From Leptoclinus maculatus (Eukaryota; Chordata; Actinopteri; Perciformes; Stichaeidae): a stretch of 64,000 nucleotides of DNA. The position numbers and the translations under genes were made by a program. The DNA lies in contig JAVDOI010000012.1 in assembly GCA_032191485.1 (NCBI GenBank), positions 20,637,485 to 20,701,484 of the forward strand, given 5' to 3'. The notes below the pieces were generated by a model. That model searched no databases. It was not told where the DNA came from and was given only the letters and a program-made list of their open reading frames with translations. Positions 24,421-35,375 of this stretch are shown here, one piece after another. Each line of letters opens with the position of its first letter. Positions within the stretch are counted from its first letter, which is position 1.

Positions 24421-24863
24421 CAAGGATGTAGACGACAACAACAACAAGCTGTTTTATTCTCTGTTACTCCGTTACTGTATTACAGGGTAGATTGAGTAGA
24501 CCTCTGGGTTTGTCAGGAGGGACAAATGTCCTCCTGTGAGCCCCAGGGACCTCCTGTCCATCCATCAGTAAGCTCATCATCAAATGTAGTTACACTTCAC
24601 TCTAAGAGGAGGCTCAAAACTGACCCACACAACATCTAGAATAATGACTGAAACAAACAGCTCTGTTTATTGTATTGCTCTGTCTCCGCTGTAATGAAGG
24701 GATCTACATCATTCATACAAGCCTGAACATGTATGTGTAGAACAAACACACCGTGCTCCAGTAATCTCAAATCTCAAAGATTTTGTTCTGCATAAACCTC
24801 TGGCCAACAATCAGGAGTTTGTTCTCCCTTTGCGGTTCTATCTCCTCCCTCCTTGTGCTCCCC

Positions 24864-24870
24864 TATATAA
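24864..24870 (+). promoter_or_regulatory. TATA box of the kainate-binding-protein gene
   Basis: TATATAA in the context cccctatataaaccc. Transcription would start near 24895, about 300 bp before the ATG, giving a short non-coding first exon that ends at 25007 (gag/gtaagg). Confidence 0.5.
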
Positions 24871-24894
24871 ACCCACACTACAGTCTTCTGCACA

Positions 24895-25007
24895 CAACCC
24901 CTCCCCACTGCCCTGCTGCAACACTTGTTGTGAATTTCTTACACATTTTCCTGGAGTCGTCCCTCACACAAAGGTTTTTAATTCACATCGCAGCTGACAT
25001 AACTGAG
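24895..25007 (+). other. Putative 5' non-coding exon of the receptor gene
   Basis: The donor gtaagg at 25008 is strong and the next acceptor, gttttcag, ends at 25182, twelve bases before the ATG. The start is estimated from the TATA box. Confidence 0.4.
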
Positions 25008-25194
25008 GTAAGGGAACTTTTGTTTTGATAGCATAGTGTGACAATCTGTGTCAGCATTTTATTATATATATATATATAATGAAGCATATCATCCCTGAGG
25101 TTATTGTGCACGTTAGATGCTCTGGGTTAGAAAATATCTGAAATTGAGATAATCATGTTTGAAGGATCCGTGTCGTTTTCAGAGTTTTGGAAAC

Positions 25195-25258
25195 ATGACG
25201 GGCTGCTTGGCTTTGGTCTTCTGTGTAGCAGCCCTGACTGCATGGGGAGTCACTGCAG
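25195..25258 (+). CDS. Receptor exon 1: signal peptide
   Basis: The ATG at 25195 is the first in the exon, in context ggaaacATGacg. The hydrophobic core is LALVFCVAALTAWGVTA. Donor gtaaga, phase 1. Confidence 0.85.
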
Positions 25259-28200
25259 GTAAGACTGATACACACAAGCGTGTTGGAACATGGTTCACTT
25301 AGATCAGTGCATCACATTTCTATATAAATATATATATATATGGACATGTATTAGTTTACATTTTTCTAAACTGCTACCGTTCTACTTCTGTCCAAAATGT
25401 AACTTTTTTCCAACCTGCTCAAAACCTTTGAGTCTGCAGGTTGCCATGTTCAGTGTGCTTGTGGTTAGCTCAGGAGGTGGGGTTTGTTATTCCAGCCCAG
25501 TATCTCTTGGAATCCGTTCATATTGGACAGTTTGCACCTCCTAATATACGTCCAATTACCTATGTGTCTTTACAGTAGTGTCCTTAAGGTGTCAAAGTGG
25601 AGAGGGTGTGGAGGTCTGGGTGCTGGATGGGGCCTGTAGCGCATCAGATTTTGATGTGGGAGACATTTTGAGTCCTTTCAAAGAACTGCACTTACTTTTT
25701 GCATGTCTAAAAAGATCTTTGACCAAATGTTCCAGTCTCCAAACCTTAACAATAGTTTATTAACCATAACCATCACGTAGTTATTACCATGTGTAGATAT
25801 TGTAGCAGGGAAGAGTTTTCTGAACATTGGCATTAACCATTAGTTATGTATATTATCAATGACATTATAGAGGGTTTTACAAAATTGTTCCATATCAACA
25901 TTGTGTGGATAGGATTTTGTTGTATTGCTGAACAAAGTATATTTGTGAAAGGAAGAAAGCTTTTTTTGCACCTTTTTTAAAAAAATATAAAAAAGGATTG
26001 TTTCCAAAAATTCTTTGATTTATATTTAGGCTCTTTTGGGCCCCACTAGTGTTTTGCCGACATGTAAAGCCTGCACATTAATGTTTTATAATTTAATTTA
26101 AATTTATAATTTGAGAAATTTCTGTTTCGGTGAAACATTTCATCCAGTTAGTCGGCTTACATTCTGGAAAGCTGCTTTGTGCTGCAGGATGGTTTTTACT
26201 CAGCCAATGAAATAATCTCCTCCAGAGCCTCAGTGAACTGTCTGCAAAGTCAAAGCCCAGCGGGCTCTGGCTGACCCATGAGACCGGGTCCTGCTCCCAA
26301 ATGATTCTTCATATGTGGCTCCCTGCCCTGCTGGACTGCTGGGAGTCCTATCAAAGCGGATCACTGTGGCGTCCCCGTTTCTCACCAGTGGAGGGGCTAC
26401 CGCCTTGCTGAGGTCCAGAAAGCACTGTGATGAATCAATTAACCGTGTTGGGGGGGGGGGGGGGGTTTGGGAGTGATATACTGACAGGCATCTCCGCAAA
26501 TCGTAGCTCCTGCCATCTTCTCTGGAGGAGGCTGATGGGGTGTCATGGGCTTTATACGACCCAGCCGGGCCTGCTTTTGTTGTTGCATGCATTTATGAGG
26601 AACTTGCACCCCTGGCGCCTCCGCTAACCCCCCCCCCCCCTCCTTTCTGTGACCAAGCCCGGCCGGGCATGTTAGGGCCCGCTGGACACGCTGTGAATAG
26701 CATTGGTCACAGTTACAGCAGAAAGAAAACAGTTCTGGGTGTCATGGGTAATGTCAGGGGATGGGGTGGGGGGTTGAAATCCTGCTTGGATTTCAGAGGG
26801 GGGGGGTAGACTGGGCCGTCAGAAGCTCAGCCACCCCCCTTGTAGTACCTTGCAATAGTCTCCTCAGTACTTCTCTCTGGGCCTTCTGAAAAACAACCAA
26901 CAACAAGACGCTCATTGTTCCCTCGTTGGCTGTTTGGCTGTTTGGCTGATTTACAGCAGTGGCTGAGAGAGAAAAACACATGAAGGGGACTCAAAGCAAC
27001 AATGGGCTTCATTAGGCTTTCAGAGGCCGTTCTGCACGTAAGCTTGAAGACATGAAACCCAACTGGCTGAGACCGAATCCTCTCATCTTTGTGCTGCCAT
27101 ACATTTGACTTGCCTCATTACAGGAATCAAGACATTTACTGTGGTGCTTGCTTTCTCCCCTTTCATTCTAGATGCCAAGGAGTTATCCATCACCACTATA
27201 AAGGTATTTTCTCTTTGAGCCTCTCTCGACACCAGAATAACAAGGTGGCAGTGGCCTTGTGCCGCCGGGACACATTAACTCAACCCACACTTTAAATAGT
27301 TGTGGTTCATCGCAAGAAGCTTCTTATTTTTGTAGTTTGGACATGATTTCTTGTAGTGATTATAAAAGACCTCACAAAAGTGGCTGAATATCCAAAGGGA
27401 AGTCAGACAATCCCATTTTGAAATTCTTCCAGAGATAATGGTCTGGATCTTGAAACCAGAAAAATTAAACTTGCAAAATTCTGGAAGCGAGGTGATTTAC
27501 ATTGGGAACAAGTAGAAATATATTTTACTGATTTTTCCATTTGTTTCAAGAAAATGATAATAATTGGGGGTACATGGGGGGTAAAAATGACCATGTGACA
27601 TTATTATACAATACAGGATTTTCCTTCATTTTGAATACATTCTGGTGACTGCGCTCATAAAAATGATTTCATCTGAAATATGACAATGTCAAGGAGTATA
27701 GTAATGGAGCGTCAACCATATTGGGTACATTGTTAGTTTACAAATCTTTTTTAATTCCTTGTCCTGAAACCTAGAAAATGGCATGTTGTTAGCCGTGCTA
27801 GGCAATGAAATGAAATGAAATGAATGTGCAGTTGCACACTGCACATCCTGTGAACATGACACTGTGATTGTTAAACACTCTGTCATCAAAGCACTGCATG
27901 AAATAAAAAAAAAATCACCAACAAATTTTCACCCAAAAGCAGCAATTTGATCTCACAATTGATTTCCTCTAAAAAAAAAAGAAAGAAAAAAAGAATCCTC
28001 ATCATCTTTAAAGTCTGGCATCACCTTCACCCGTTTGTTCTGTTCTCCTCAGCAAGAGCCGTACACCATGAGCCGCGGCTCTGAGCTGGAGGGCTACTGC
28101 ATCGATCTGATCTCTGAGCTGTCCAGGGAGCTGGGCTTCCAGTACAAACTGAACCTGGTGAAGGACAACCGCTACGGAGCCGTGGACTCCAGCGGCACCT

Positions 28201-31200
28201 GGACCGGCATGATCGGTGAAATCGTCAGAGGGGTAAGAGTGCAACCGTCCTGGCTCTCCTTAAAATGTGATGCAGGACAAGTATGTTAGAGTACATACAG
28301 TGATATACTGTCTGTAATTCGATTTTTAAACAGAGAGCTTATGTACACGTTGTACATCATGTACATCAAAGTGTATGGATATGTATTCATAAATAGCTCT
28401 CTTGGATCTCTTGGTCTGCTTATGGGACCATGTGGGATCCCATTCTGATAAATGTTGTGTAGTTTTGATAAGACAAAGGTGCACTCAGTAAAACCTGATG
28501 TGAAAACCAAAAGTTGATATTTATACAATAAAATATGATATCAATAAACAAAACTTCATGAAATAGATATCCACGTTAATACATGGGGTGCAATTTATAA
28601 ACAAACCAATTCATTAAAATAATAAATATTTAAAACTCAGGTCAATAATGTGAGCCATTTAAAAAAATAGGAATAATATAACATTTCATAATTATGAGTT
28701 TAAGTTTAATCATTTATTCTCTTATTTTAGTATTTATTGTGTTTATTATATATTACACTTTTGTATTTTTAAATTAATTGTCTTCCAGAGTTCCATCAGA
28801 TACTTTGTTTTAGTTTTGGTCTCATGACAAACATTAGTCCCGACACAAACGTCCTTGAGGGCAAACATACAGTATGTGACTTGAGTGATATGGACCTATT
28901 GCACAAGTGAATGAGTCTGTAGTCTGATACGTGTCTCTGTCCCTGCATCAGGAGGCCGACCTGGCGGTGGCTCCGCTGACCCTCACCGCGATCAGAGAGA
29001 AGTTTGTGGACATGAGCACCCCCTTCATGCAAACGGGAATCAGCTTCATCCTGCGCAGAGACTTGGCCTCCGAAGAGAGCGACTTCAGTCTGCTGTCGCC
29101 ATTCTCCACCGACATGTGGGTCGGCATCCTCATCGCCTTCCTGCTGACAGGTCTCTGCATATTCCTGGTGGGCAGGTAAGGGGTTGTTACATGCATTGTT
29201 TTTCTCCAGTGTACGGTAGAGACAGGGTTGTGTACCGGGACATGTCCTCCGTTTATATTCTACAGTTACAGACAAATTACACAAGATATGTTTAGGGGGG
29301 ATTTTGACATTTGTCATTATCTTCAAATATGAAAATAAGTAAAATGGCAAAAAAAAAATGTTGGTGTCTCGTCAAATACAGCAAACCAGTAATGTGTGGC
29401 CACCGGATGAATGTAAGTCAGTTTAAAGGGACAGTTCACTTCAATCCCCGGCTCCGCTAATCCATGTCGGTGTGTCCTTGGAAAAGACACTTAACCCCAA
29501 ATGACTCCTGTAGGCTGTGCGGTGTATGAATGTTAGATAGTCCTGCGCTGCAAGTACAAATCCATGGACCATTTATGAACTCAACTCCCTGGTCTTCCTC
29601 AAACTGTTTGTTTTTAACAATGTTCTGTCAATGTATGTATGAACAAGCGTTTTACGGTTAAAGCAACAAAGAGAACCACTCCAGAGACTTCTACACATAC
29701 GATCAAATACATCTGATCCATGATCAGTTCAACCACTAAATGGTGTGTATGTGAGTTAGAGCTGTGAAGAAGTTCACCAAACAGCTTCACGTGCATCACC
29801 ACCTTCTGCTGACCCTGATTTACATGTAGCCATAACAACCAAGAGGGAGCATAATCACATTTGTGATTCAGACGCACATATGTGGCAAAAGTGAAAATAA
29901 AGGAAATAGGTTTTCAGTCTTGCTCCCATGAAGGAGGAGTGGGGATCCTTTTCCACATCCTGATGTATATTACAAAATTATAACTTAAAAAAACACATGG
30001 ACTGCATTGACATAAGGCCTTTCTAGTGTTTTGTAATAAACATTAACACACTCTTCGGCATGTAGACTGCAGGGGCCAGGGATCGAACTCCTGATCTTCT
30101 GATCAGTGATGACTACTTTACCTCCTGACGTACAGCTTTTAAACTTCCTCCCAGTAACTCCACAGACACCAGAGTTATATATCAGACACATGCGTCTTGT
30201 TGCAGCATGTGCTGCTTTAACCTTGCTGGTTCTGAGGCCTCTGTGTGTTTTTTCTCCTGCAGGATCAGTCCCACTGAATGGGCTGAGCCTCACACAGAGG
30301 AGCACAGCTTCACATTGCTGCACAGCTTCTGGTACATCACAGGAGCTCTCACCCTGCAAGGTAACGCAGCGGTCTGCTAAACTGAACCACAGAGACTCAC
30401 ACACACTGCTGGCCGTCTCTCTCTTTACTCTCTCTCAGAGAATCAGCTGCACTGCTAACCTTATTATTATGAGGTATGGCCTTGGACAAATATTTCACAA
30501 CTTCGATGTGCAAAAACTCTCAAAAGCCAAAAGATGTTTTGAATAAAATCTCAAAATTAGTGGTGGAGCCGAAACAATCAGCATCTTACATTTTAGATTC
30601 ACAGTACTGTAGTGTAACATTATCCTCTAGAGTGCATTATCTCTATTCACAGTCCCACAGTTTATTCAATACAACTGAATTGTTACTTACTTGTAAAATT
30701 CTTTCTTTTATCACGGATGAGAATTTCATTCTATCAAATTCAGTGATGAACATATTCAATGTGGTGATGTTTTGTAAACGTCGTGCACTATGCGTTACTT
30801 CCTTTTACATCGTCAGCGGGCCGGTAAAGAGGACATGTTGTGAATTGTGAGTCAGAGGAATCATGACATAATGTAATACTCTACGATAATGACACCAGTG
30901 AAGCTCGTTCGCGTTGCTTTAAACCGAGCATGAGTGTACATCGTGAGTATGAAGCTTTTAAAGGAGCGGGTTAAGTCCTGTCACATGACTGCTGGTCTGT
31001 GTCCCCTCAGGTGCTGGTCCTCACCCCAAAGCTCTGTCTGGACGTCTAGTCAGCGCCATCTGGTGGCTGTTTGCTGTAGTGCTTCTGGCCTGCTACTTTG
31101 GCAACTTCAACTCCATGTTGCACTCCAACAACAACCACGTCTCCATCAAGACTTTCGAGGACCTCGCGAACCAGGACGTGATGGACTATGGCACCGTCGA

Positions 31201-33986
31201 GGCTGGATCCACCATGTCTTTTTTTAAGGCACATTCCTAATGAGTTAATAGTCATTACAGCAGATTCTGTAACGTCTGAGTTTGATATAATGTAACAGGT
31301 TTTATTTTTGCAATGTTGTGTTCCCCCAGAATTCCAACAACCCCGTATACCGGCGCATCTACCAGCACATGGAGCGCAAGAAGAGCTACGTGTCCAGCAT
31401 GGAGGAGGGCGTTCGCCTCGCCGAGGAGGGAAACTTTGCCTTCATCGGTGAGGCCGTGTCCTTGGACTTGGCGGTGGCTCGCCACTGTAAGCTGAGCCGC
31501 TCAGAGGAGGCCATCGCTATGAGAGCCTACAGCATCGCGGCACCTCTGGGTGAGTGATACGGCCTCAAAAACGGGATTTAAACCTCTCCAATTTTTTAAG
31601 AGACCGCAAATTTTCTTATTAATTATGCCTGTATTTATCAGTGACTTTGTGGAATTCATGAATCAAACTGGAACTCTACTCCCCAGAGTAAATTACGCCC
31701 CTATCTAGCTTCTACTATTCCTATTCATTCCAGGACTTAGATCATATCTGAAAGGGTTTAGTGCCATCTTCCATCACTGCCAGTACACCACAGAGGAAGA
31801 GACAGGAGGAGGGGGTGGACATGAGGAGACTGTGATGGAGAGTGGACATTCAGAACATTAACACTTTTGCCTTCAGATGTTGTGAGACAACACGTTTAAT
31901 AAACTAGGCCATTTCGAAGCGTACTTCAAGGACCAAATATAATATTCATAACAACGTTTTCAAAAGTGTTTAATCACCTGAAACTAAGAATCGTTGTGTT
32001 TACACGTAAACAATTTGAAACCACAAGACGCCGTCTGGTGTTCTTTGCTCCTTAAGCAGTGATTCCCAATGTGGGGCCCAGGGACCTCCAGGCATCCGTG
32101 ACACTTGCAATAAATTATTTTCTATAAGACATCTACAGATGGCGACCATTTGTGCAAATAAAACAAACACATTGTGTGCAATACTCCCACCCACATAAGC
32201 TTTGGGCCAATTGAAACTCACATTACATGATTGTGACACACAGCAGTAAATGAATTATCTTGAAGTTGAAGCACTGACTGAAAGTCAGCTTTAAACTGGT
32301 CATTTTAACTGTCTAGATTTATTAGGGCTATGCCAGTCTTGTACGGTTCAATTTCTGAAAGCTTGTAAGATCAACTACTTGAAAGTAAAACTCACTTTAA
32401 AAGTATATAAATGGTGCATGATTCAAATTAAAATGGGTTTCTGTTCATCACTATGAAACAGGTCTGAAGTATTTCGGTTGAAAAGTTTTAGAACACAAAA
32501 TGGTTCCAATGGCATCTAATGGCTGTAAGCGTATTCGGTGTTACGATAAAGACGGGGTGTAAGTGGTCCCTGCTCCCCTGTCGTAAAGTAGTGTTATTAT
32601 GGTAAGGATGGTGTCTGAGAGAGGCGAATGGCGGTACCATCATTTTGCTCTTGGCGGCTCTCGTTGCTGCACTTTTGTTCTTGTAGCTGAATGAGAGCAA
32701 AACCCTGCAGCCATGTTCCGACATCTGATGGAAAGTCTGAAACCAAAACCATAGAGGACGTTACAGAAGCATGTTAGTTTTGGTTGCGGAGTAAGACATT
32801 AATCAGCCTCTCTTTGATCCACCAGGCTCCCCGCTGGTCAAAAACCTGACCCTGGCCATCCTCAAGCTCAGTGAGTCCGGTGAGCTAACATATCTGCGGC
32901 AGAAGTGGTGGGCCAGTAGCTGCGCAGCTGCCGGCAAGGCCCACACCTCCGAGGCCCTGCGGCCTCACGATCTGCGGGGCCTCTTCCTCCTCTTGGGCCT
33001 GGGACTTGGCGTCGGGCTCCTGCTGGCCCTGCTGGAGCTTGTATCCAAGGCCCGCAACCAAGCTAAGGATAGCAAGGTGGGGAAGAGTTTCACACAGTGT
33101 TACTTTGGTGACCCCCTCTAGCACCACCAACAGCCTGACGTTTCTGGCTTTTACTGAAATATCCCAACACCTATTGGATGGATTTTGGTACAAATATCCA
33201 TGGTCCCCAGAGGATGAGTGCTTTGGATGTTCGTGGTCCCCTGACTTTTCCTATAGCGCCACCATGAAGTCAAATGTTGTATTCGTCCAATACTTTGGTT
33301 TATGACCAGATACCTGCAAAACTAACATTCCACCGCTGTACTTTTTGTTTAGCGCTTAGCACGTTAGGAGGATATAGTAAGCAAGTTAGTATTATCAATG
33401 TAACATGTTAGCATGCTAACACAGTAAGCAACAGCGATATAACTTAGTAAACATTATACCTGCTAAATGTCAGCATGTTAGTATTATCAATGTAACATGT
33501 TAGCATGCTAACAGTAAGCAACAGCGATATAACTTAGTAAACATTATACCTGCTAAAGGTCCGCATGTTAGCATTGTCATTGTGACATGTTAGCATGCTA
33601 ACACAGTAAGCAACAGCGATATAACTTAGTAAACATTATACCTGCTAAAGGTCCGCATGTTAGCATTGTCATTGTGACATGTTAACATGCTAACGCATAA
33701 ACTGCGATGGAGGACATAGTAAACATCATATCTGCTTAAGGTCCGCATGTTAGCATTGTCATTGTGACATGTTAGCATGCTGACGTCAGTACTGAGCTCA
33801 AAGCACCACTGTGTCCAAATACAGCCTCATAGAGCTGCTAGCATGGCTAATTTAATGTTCTTTACCATTTCCTCTTTTCTTTCACAGAAATCGTGCTGCT
33901 CGGTGTTGACATCAGAGCTAAACCGGCGATTTGGCAGCAAGGCGGAGAGTGGAGAGCAAGAGGACTCAGACAAAAGCAAAGCCTGA
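25195..33986 (+). CDS. Kainate-binding-protein-type ionotropic glutamate receptor, complete
   Basis: Nine coding exons join in frame to 461 aa: 25195-25258, 27172-27203, 28053-28232, 28952-29175, 30263-30360, 31011-31228, 31330-31549, 32826-33076 and 33888-33986. A signal peptide (MTGCLALVFCVAALTAWGVT) is followed directly by ligand-binding segment S1 (ITTIKQEPYTMSRGSELEGY), so the usual ~400-residue amino-terminal domain is absent. This is known for kainate-binding proteins of fish, frogs and birds. M1 is about 147-166, M2 about 180-198, M3 about 212-232 and M4 about 397-417. The S1 arginine (LTAIREKF) and the S2 acidic residue region (FIGEAVSLDL) expected for agonist binding are present. 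The M3 gate motif is unlike SYTANLAA (here CYFGNFNSM). It is probably a membrane kainate binder; channel activity is doubtful. Confidence 0.92.
25259..27171. other. Receptor intron 1
   Basis: It is 1.9 kb, with a short (AT)n tract at 25321-25341 and a G run at 26448-26466 followed downstream by a C run at 26629-26641. I see no coding segment. Confidence 0.45.
27172..27203 (+). CDS. Receptor micro-exon 2: start of S1
   Basis: Only 32 bp. The acceptor is ttcattctag and the donor is gtattt. It encodes DAKELSITTIK, which reads straight into QEPYTM of the next exon. The phase fit at both sides and the iGluR S1 signature support it despite its size. Confidence 0.8.
27204..28052. other. Receptor intron 2
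   Basis: It is 849 bp and A/T-rich near its 3' end (27900-27995). No feature seen. Confidence 0.45.
28053..28232 (+). CDS. Receptor exon 3: ligand-binding S1
   Basis: 60 codons, phase 0/0: QEPYTMSRGSELEGYCIDLI and GAVDSSGTWTGMIGEIVRG, strong iGluR S1 signatures. Confidence 0.95.
28233..28951. other. Receptor intron 3
   Basis: It is 719 bp and very AT-rich at 28500-28790. No feature seen. Confidence 0.45.
28952..29175 (+). CDS. Receptor exon 4: S1 end and M1
   Basis: It encodes EADLAVAPLTLTAIREKFVD, with the family's carboxylate-binding Arg, then M1 WVGILIAFLLTGLCIFLVG. Phase 0 in, 2 out. Confidence 0.95.
29430..29580 (+). repeat. tRNA-derived SINE body fragment
   Basis: The text caatccccggctccgctaat, gtccttggaaaagacactta and gtatgaatgttagatagtcc follows the order of a common fish tRNA-derived SINE. 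The tRNA-like head is cut off. Confidence 0.6.
30045..30120 (-). repeat. tRNA-like SINE head fragment
   Basis: Read on the minus strand it gives ggaggtaaagtagtcatc, then gatcaggagttcgatccctg, a B-box-like string, then gcccctgcagtct and tgccgaag, matching the head of the same SINE type. It lies in the same receptor intron as the body fragment, in the opposite orientation. Confidence 0.55.
30263..30360 (+). CDS. Receptor exon 5: M2 pore loop
   Basis: It encodes EEHSFTLLHSFWYITGALTLQ. By alignment from memory with kainate receptors (GALMQQG), the Q/R editing position is Leu here. Phase 2 in, 1 out. Confidence 0.93.
31011..31228 (+). CDS. Receptor exon 6: M3 and start of S2, GC donor
   Basis: It encodes KALSGRLVSAIWWLFAVVLL, then ACYFGNFNSM, then TFEDLANQDVMDYGTVEAGS. 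The exon must end after AAG at 31228, where the intron begins with GC, not GT. An in-frame TAA follows within four codons and no GT donor lies before it. Confidence 0.9.
31330..31549 (+). CDS. Receptor exon 7: S2
   Basis: It encodes NSNNPVYRRIYQHMERKK, GVRLAEEGNFAFIGEAVSLD and a predicted beta-rich S2 end. Phase 0 in, 1 out. Confidence 0.95.
31550..32825. other. Receptor intron 7
   Basis: It is 1.28 kb. No repeat boundaries or coding segments recognised. Confidence 0.45.
32826..33076 (+). CDS. Receptor exon 8: end of S2 and M4
   Basis: It encodes GSPLVKNLTLAILKLSESGE, LTYLRQKWW, then M4 LRGLFLLLGLGLGVGLLLAL. Donor gtgggg, phase 0. Confidence 0.94.
33085..33245 (+). repeat. Interspersed repeat in last receptor intron
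   Basis: Strings such as ggtgaccccctctagcacca and cctattggatggattttggt are ones I recall from an abundant fish repeat. It leads into the 92-bp tandem array. Confidence 0.45.
33385..33788 (+). repeat. Tandem array of ~92-bp units
   Basis: Units start at 33385, 33477, 33567, 33659 and 33749 (lengths 92, 90, 92, 90 and a partial). Each opens gttag(t/c)att(a/g)tc and carries the palindrome-like acatgttagcatgctaac. It fills the last receptor intron just before the final exon. Confidence 0.9.
33888..33986 (+). CDS. Receptor exon 9: cytoplasmic tail and stop
   Basis: The acceptor is tttcacag. It encodes KSCCSVLTSELNRRFGSKAE and an acidic end, then TGA. The short 32-residue tail contains a CC pair near the membrane that could be palmitoylated (inference). 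Confidence 0.85.
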   Translation, partial: KSCCSVLTSELNRRFGSKAESGEQEDSDKSKA

Positions 33987-34355
33987 AGGAAAAGTTTACA
34001 TGTCAGCTTCTGATAGATAGTGTCAAACGCACTAACTTTCTTTGTTGCCATAGTAACAGCTATCTGCTGTGTGGTCCTGTCAGTGTGTTTTGTACTCTAA
34101 ACTAAAAAGCTAAACTAAAAGCTTGTTGACCACATGGGACAACTCAACTAGCAGCTACTGTACAGTGTATTAGAACAAACCAAGAGACTTAGAGTTACAA
34201 AGTGCAAATACTAATCACTGATTTGTTCATGGTGTCGTTGCATGTTATCAGATATCCACATCCCATCGCCCTACTTACTTCTTGTTGAACTATAATGGTT
34301 TTATAACAAGTTTTGTATTTGCTTGTATGTTCTAAATAAATCACACAATACACAG
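33987..34355 (+). other. Receptor gene 3' untranslated region
   Basis: It ends near AATAAA at 34335-34340, about 350 bp after the stop. Confidence 0.6.
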
Positions 34356-34839
34356 AATTCTCTCTTTTTTCAAAGTATACAATACAACTGTACTGTTCAT
34401 GTTGGAAATTTGAGTACATCTTAGCAGAGCGAAACATTATCAAGACATGCAACATCAGAGACGACAATATGCAAAACAACAAACCAGACAATCCCTTAGA
34501 TTACATTAAAAGCTGCCCTTTTCAAGATGCTTTTTGTATAAATAATGGATCTGTGTCAGGGCCGTGAAAGGTGCCACTCAACCCCACAGAGAAAGAGCTA
34601 GAGACCTGTGTCTTTTAATGTTGCAAAAATATCTGTATTCCTGATGGAAGTCTCTTGTACTGGAAGCTGTTGTGTAAAACGCATATCGTACACAGGAAGC
34701 GCAAGCAATTGTGAATCAATTTCACCTGCTTTGGTGCAGATGAAAGCATAAAAGGAATGGTTTTGCAGGTGGTGGCCACAAACCATTTCTTATTTTCTAG
34801 TTTTACATGTTGCAACACATTCATACGAGCCGTCACAAG

Positions 34840-35375
34840 AAAGGTTTGGTGTGTCCCCAAGCAATAGTCCCAAGAGCGAGGAGGAGATAGCAGGAGATGG
34901 GCCCTTACATGATGAGAGCTGGACAGGGCCGTACAAGGACAACAACCCAGCAGCAGGACTGGTACTGTATCTGCTCCTTGGTGTGAGGAGGAACAGGAGG
35001 AGCGCTGCTAGAGCCCTACAACATGACCTCCAGCTCATGTGCATGTTTCTGTCCAAACTGTCAGAAACAGACTCCATGAGGGTGGCATGAGGGCCCGAGG
35101 TCCTCTATTGCGACCTGTGATGAACATCAGAATCGACAGGTATGCCATTAGCGCCCTGTTCTCTTCACAGGTGAGAGCAGGTTCACAATTAGCACATGTG
35201 ACGGACGTGAAAGAGTCTGGAGACGCCGTGGTATGCATGCAACATCATCCAGCGTGAGTTGTGTTTGGCGGTGGCTCAGTGATGGTCTGGGGAGGCATAA
35301 GTTGGATCAGCCGTGATTTCACTTCGATTTTCGGTGTGATTGTGAATCCAGCCCTCAATGGGTTAATGAGTCTGC
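34840..35375 (+). mobile_element. Tc1-like transposase relic
   Basis: One frame near 35157-35230 gives VLFTGESRFTISTCDGRERV, the DES-box region of Tc1-like transposases with the catalytic Asp position read as Gly. Near 35261 another frame gives VFGGGSVMVWGGIS. Upstream (34965-35095) is helix-turn-helix-like sequence. Several frame shifts make it inactive. The boundaries are approximate. Confidence 0.65.

Larger units (their letters stand above)
22326..24860. other. Intergenic region between plch2 and the receptor gene
   Basis: About 2.5 kb holding a poly-A run (about 22545-22563), a MITE-like element (23537 onward) and a second repeat (24040-24420). I see no gene. Confidence 0.5.

Noticed and set aside
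30045..30120. A functional tRNA gene on the minus strand
   Set aside because: Only a B-box-like part is clear and no full cloverleaf can be drawn. The flanking sequence matches a SINE.
33385..33788. Possible CRISPR-like array of repeats
   Set aside because: Whole units of about 92 bp are repeated, with no unique spacers, inside an intron of an animal gene. It is an ordinary tandem repeat.
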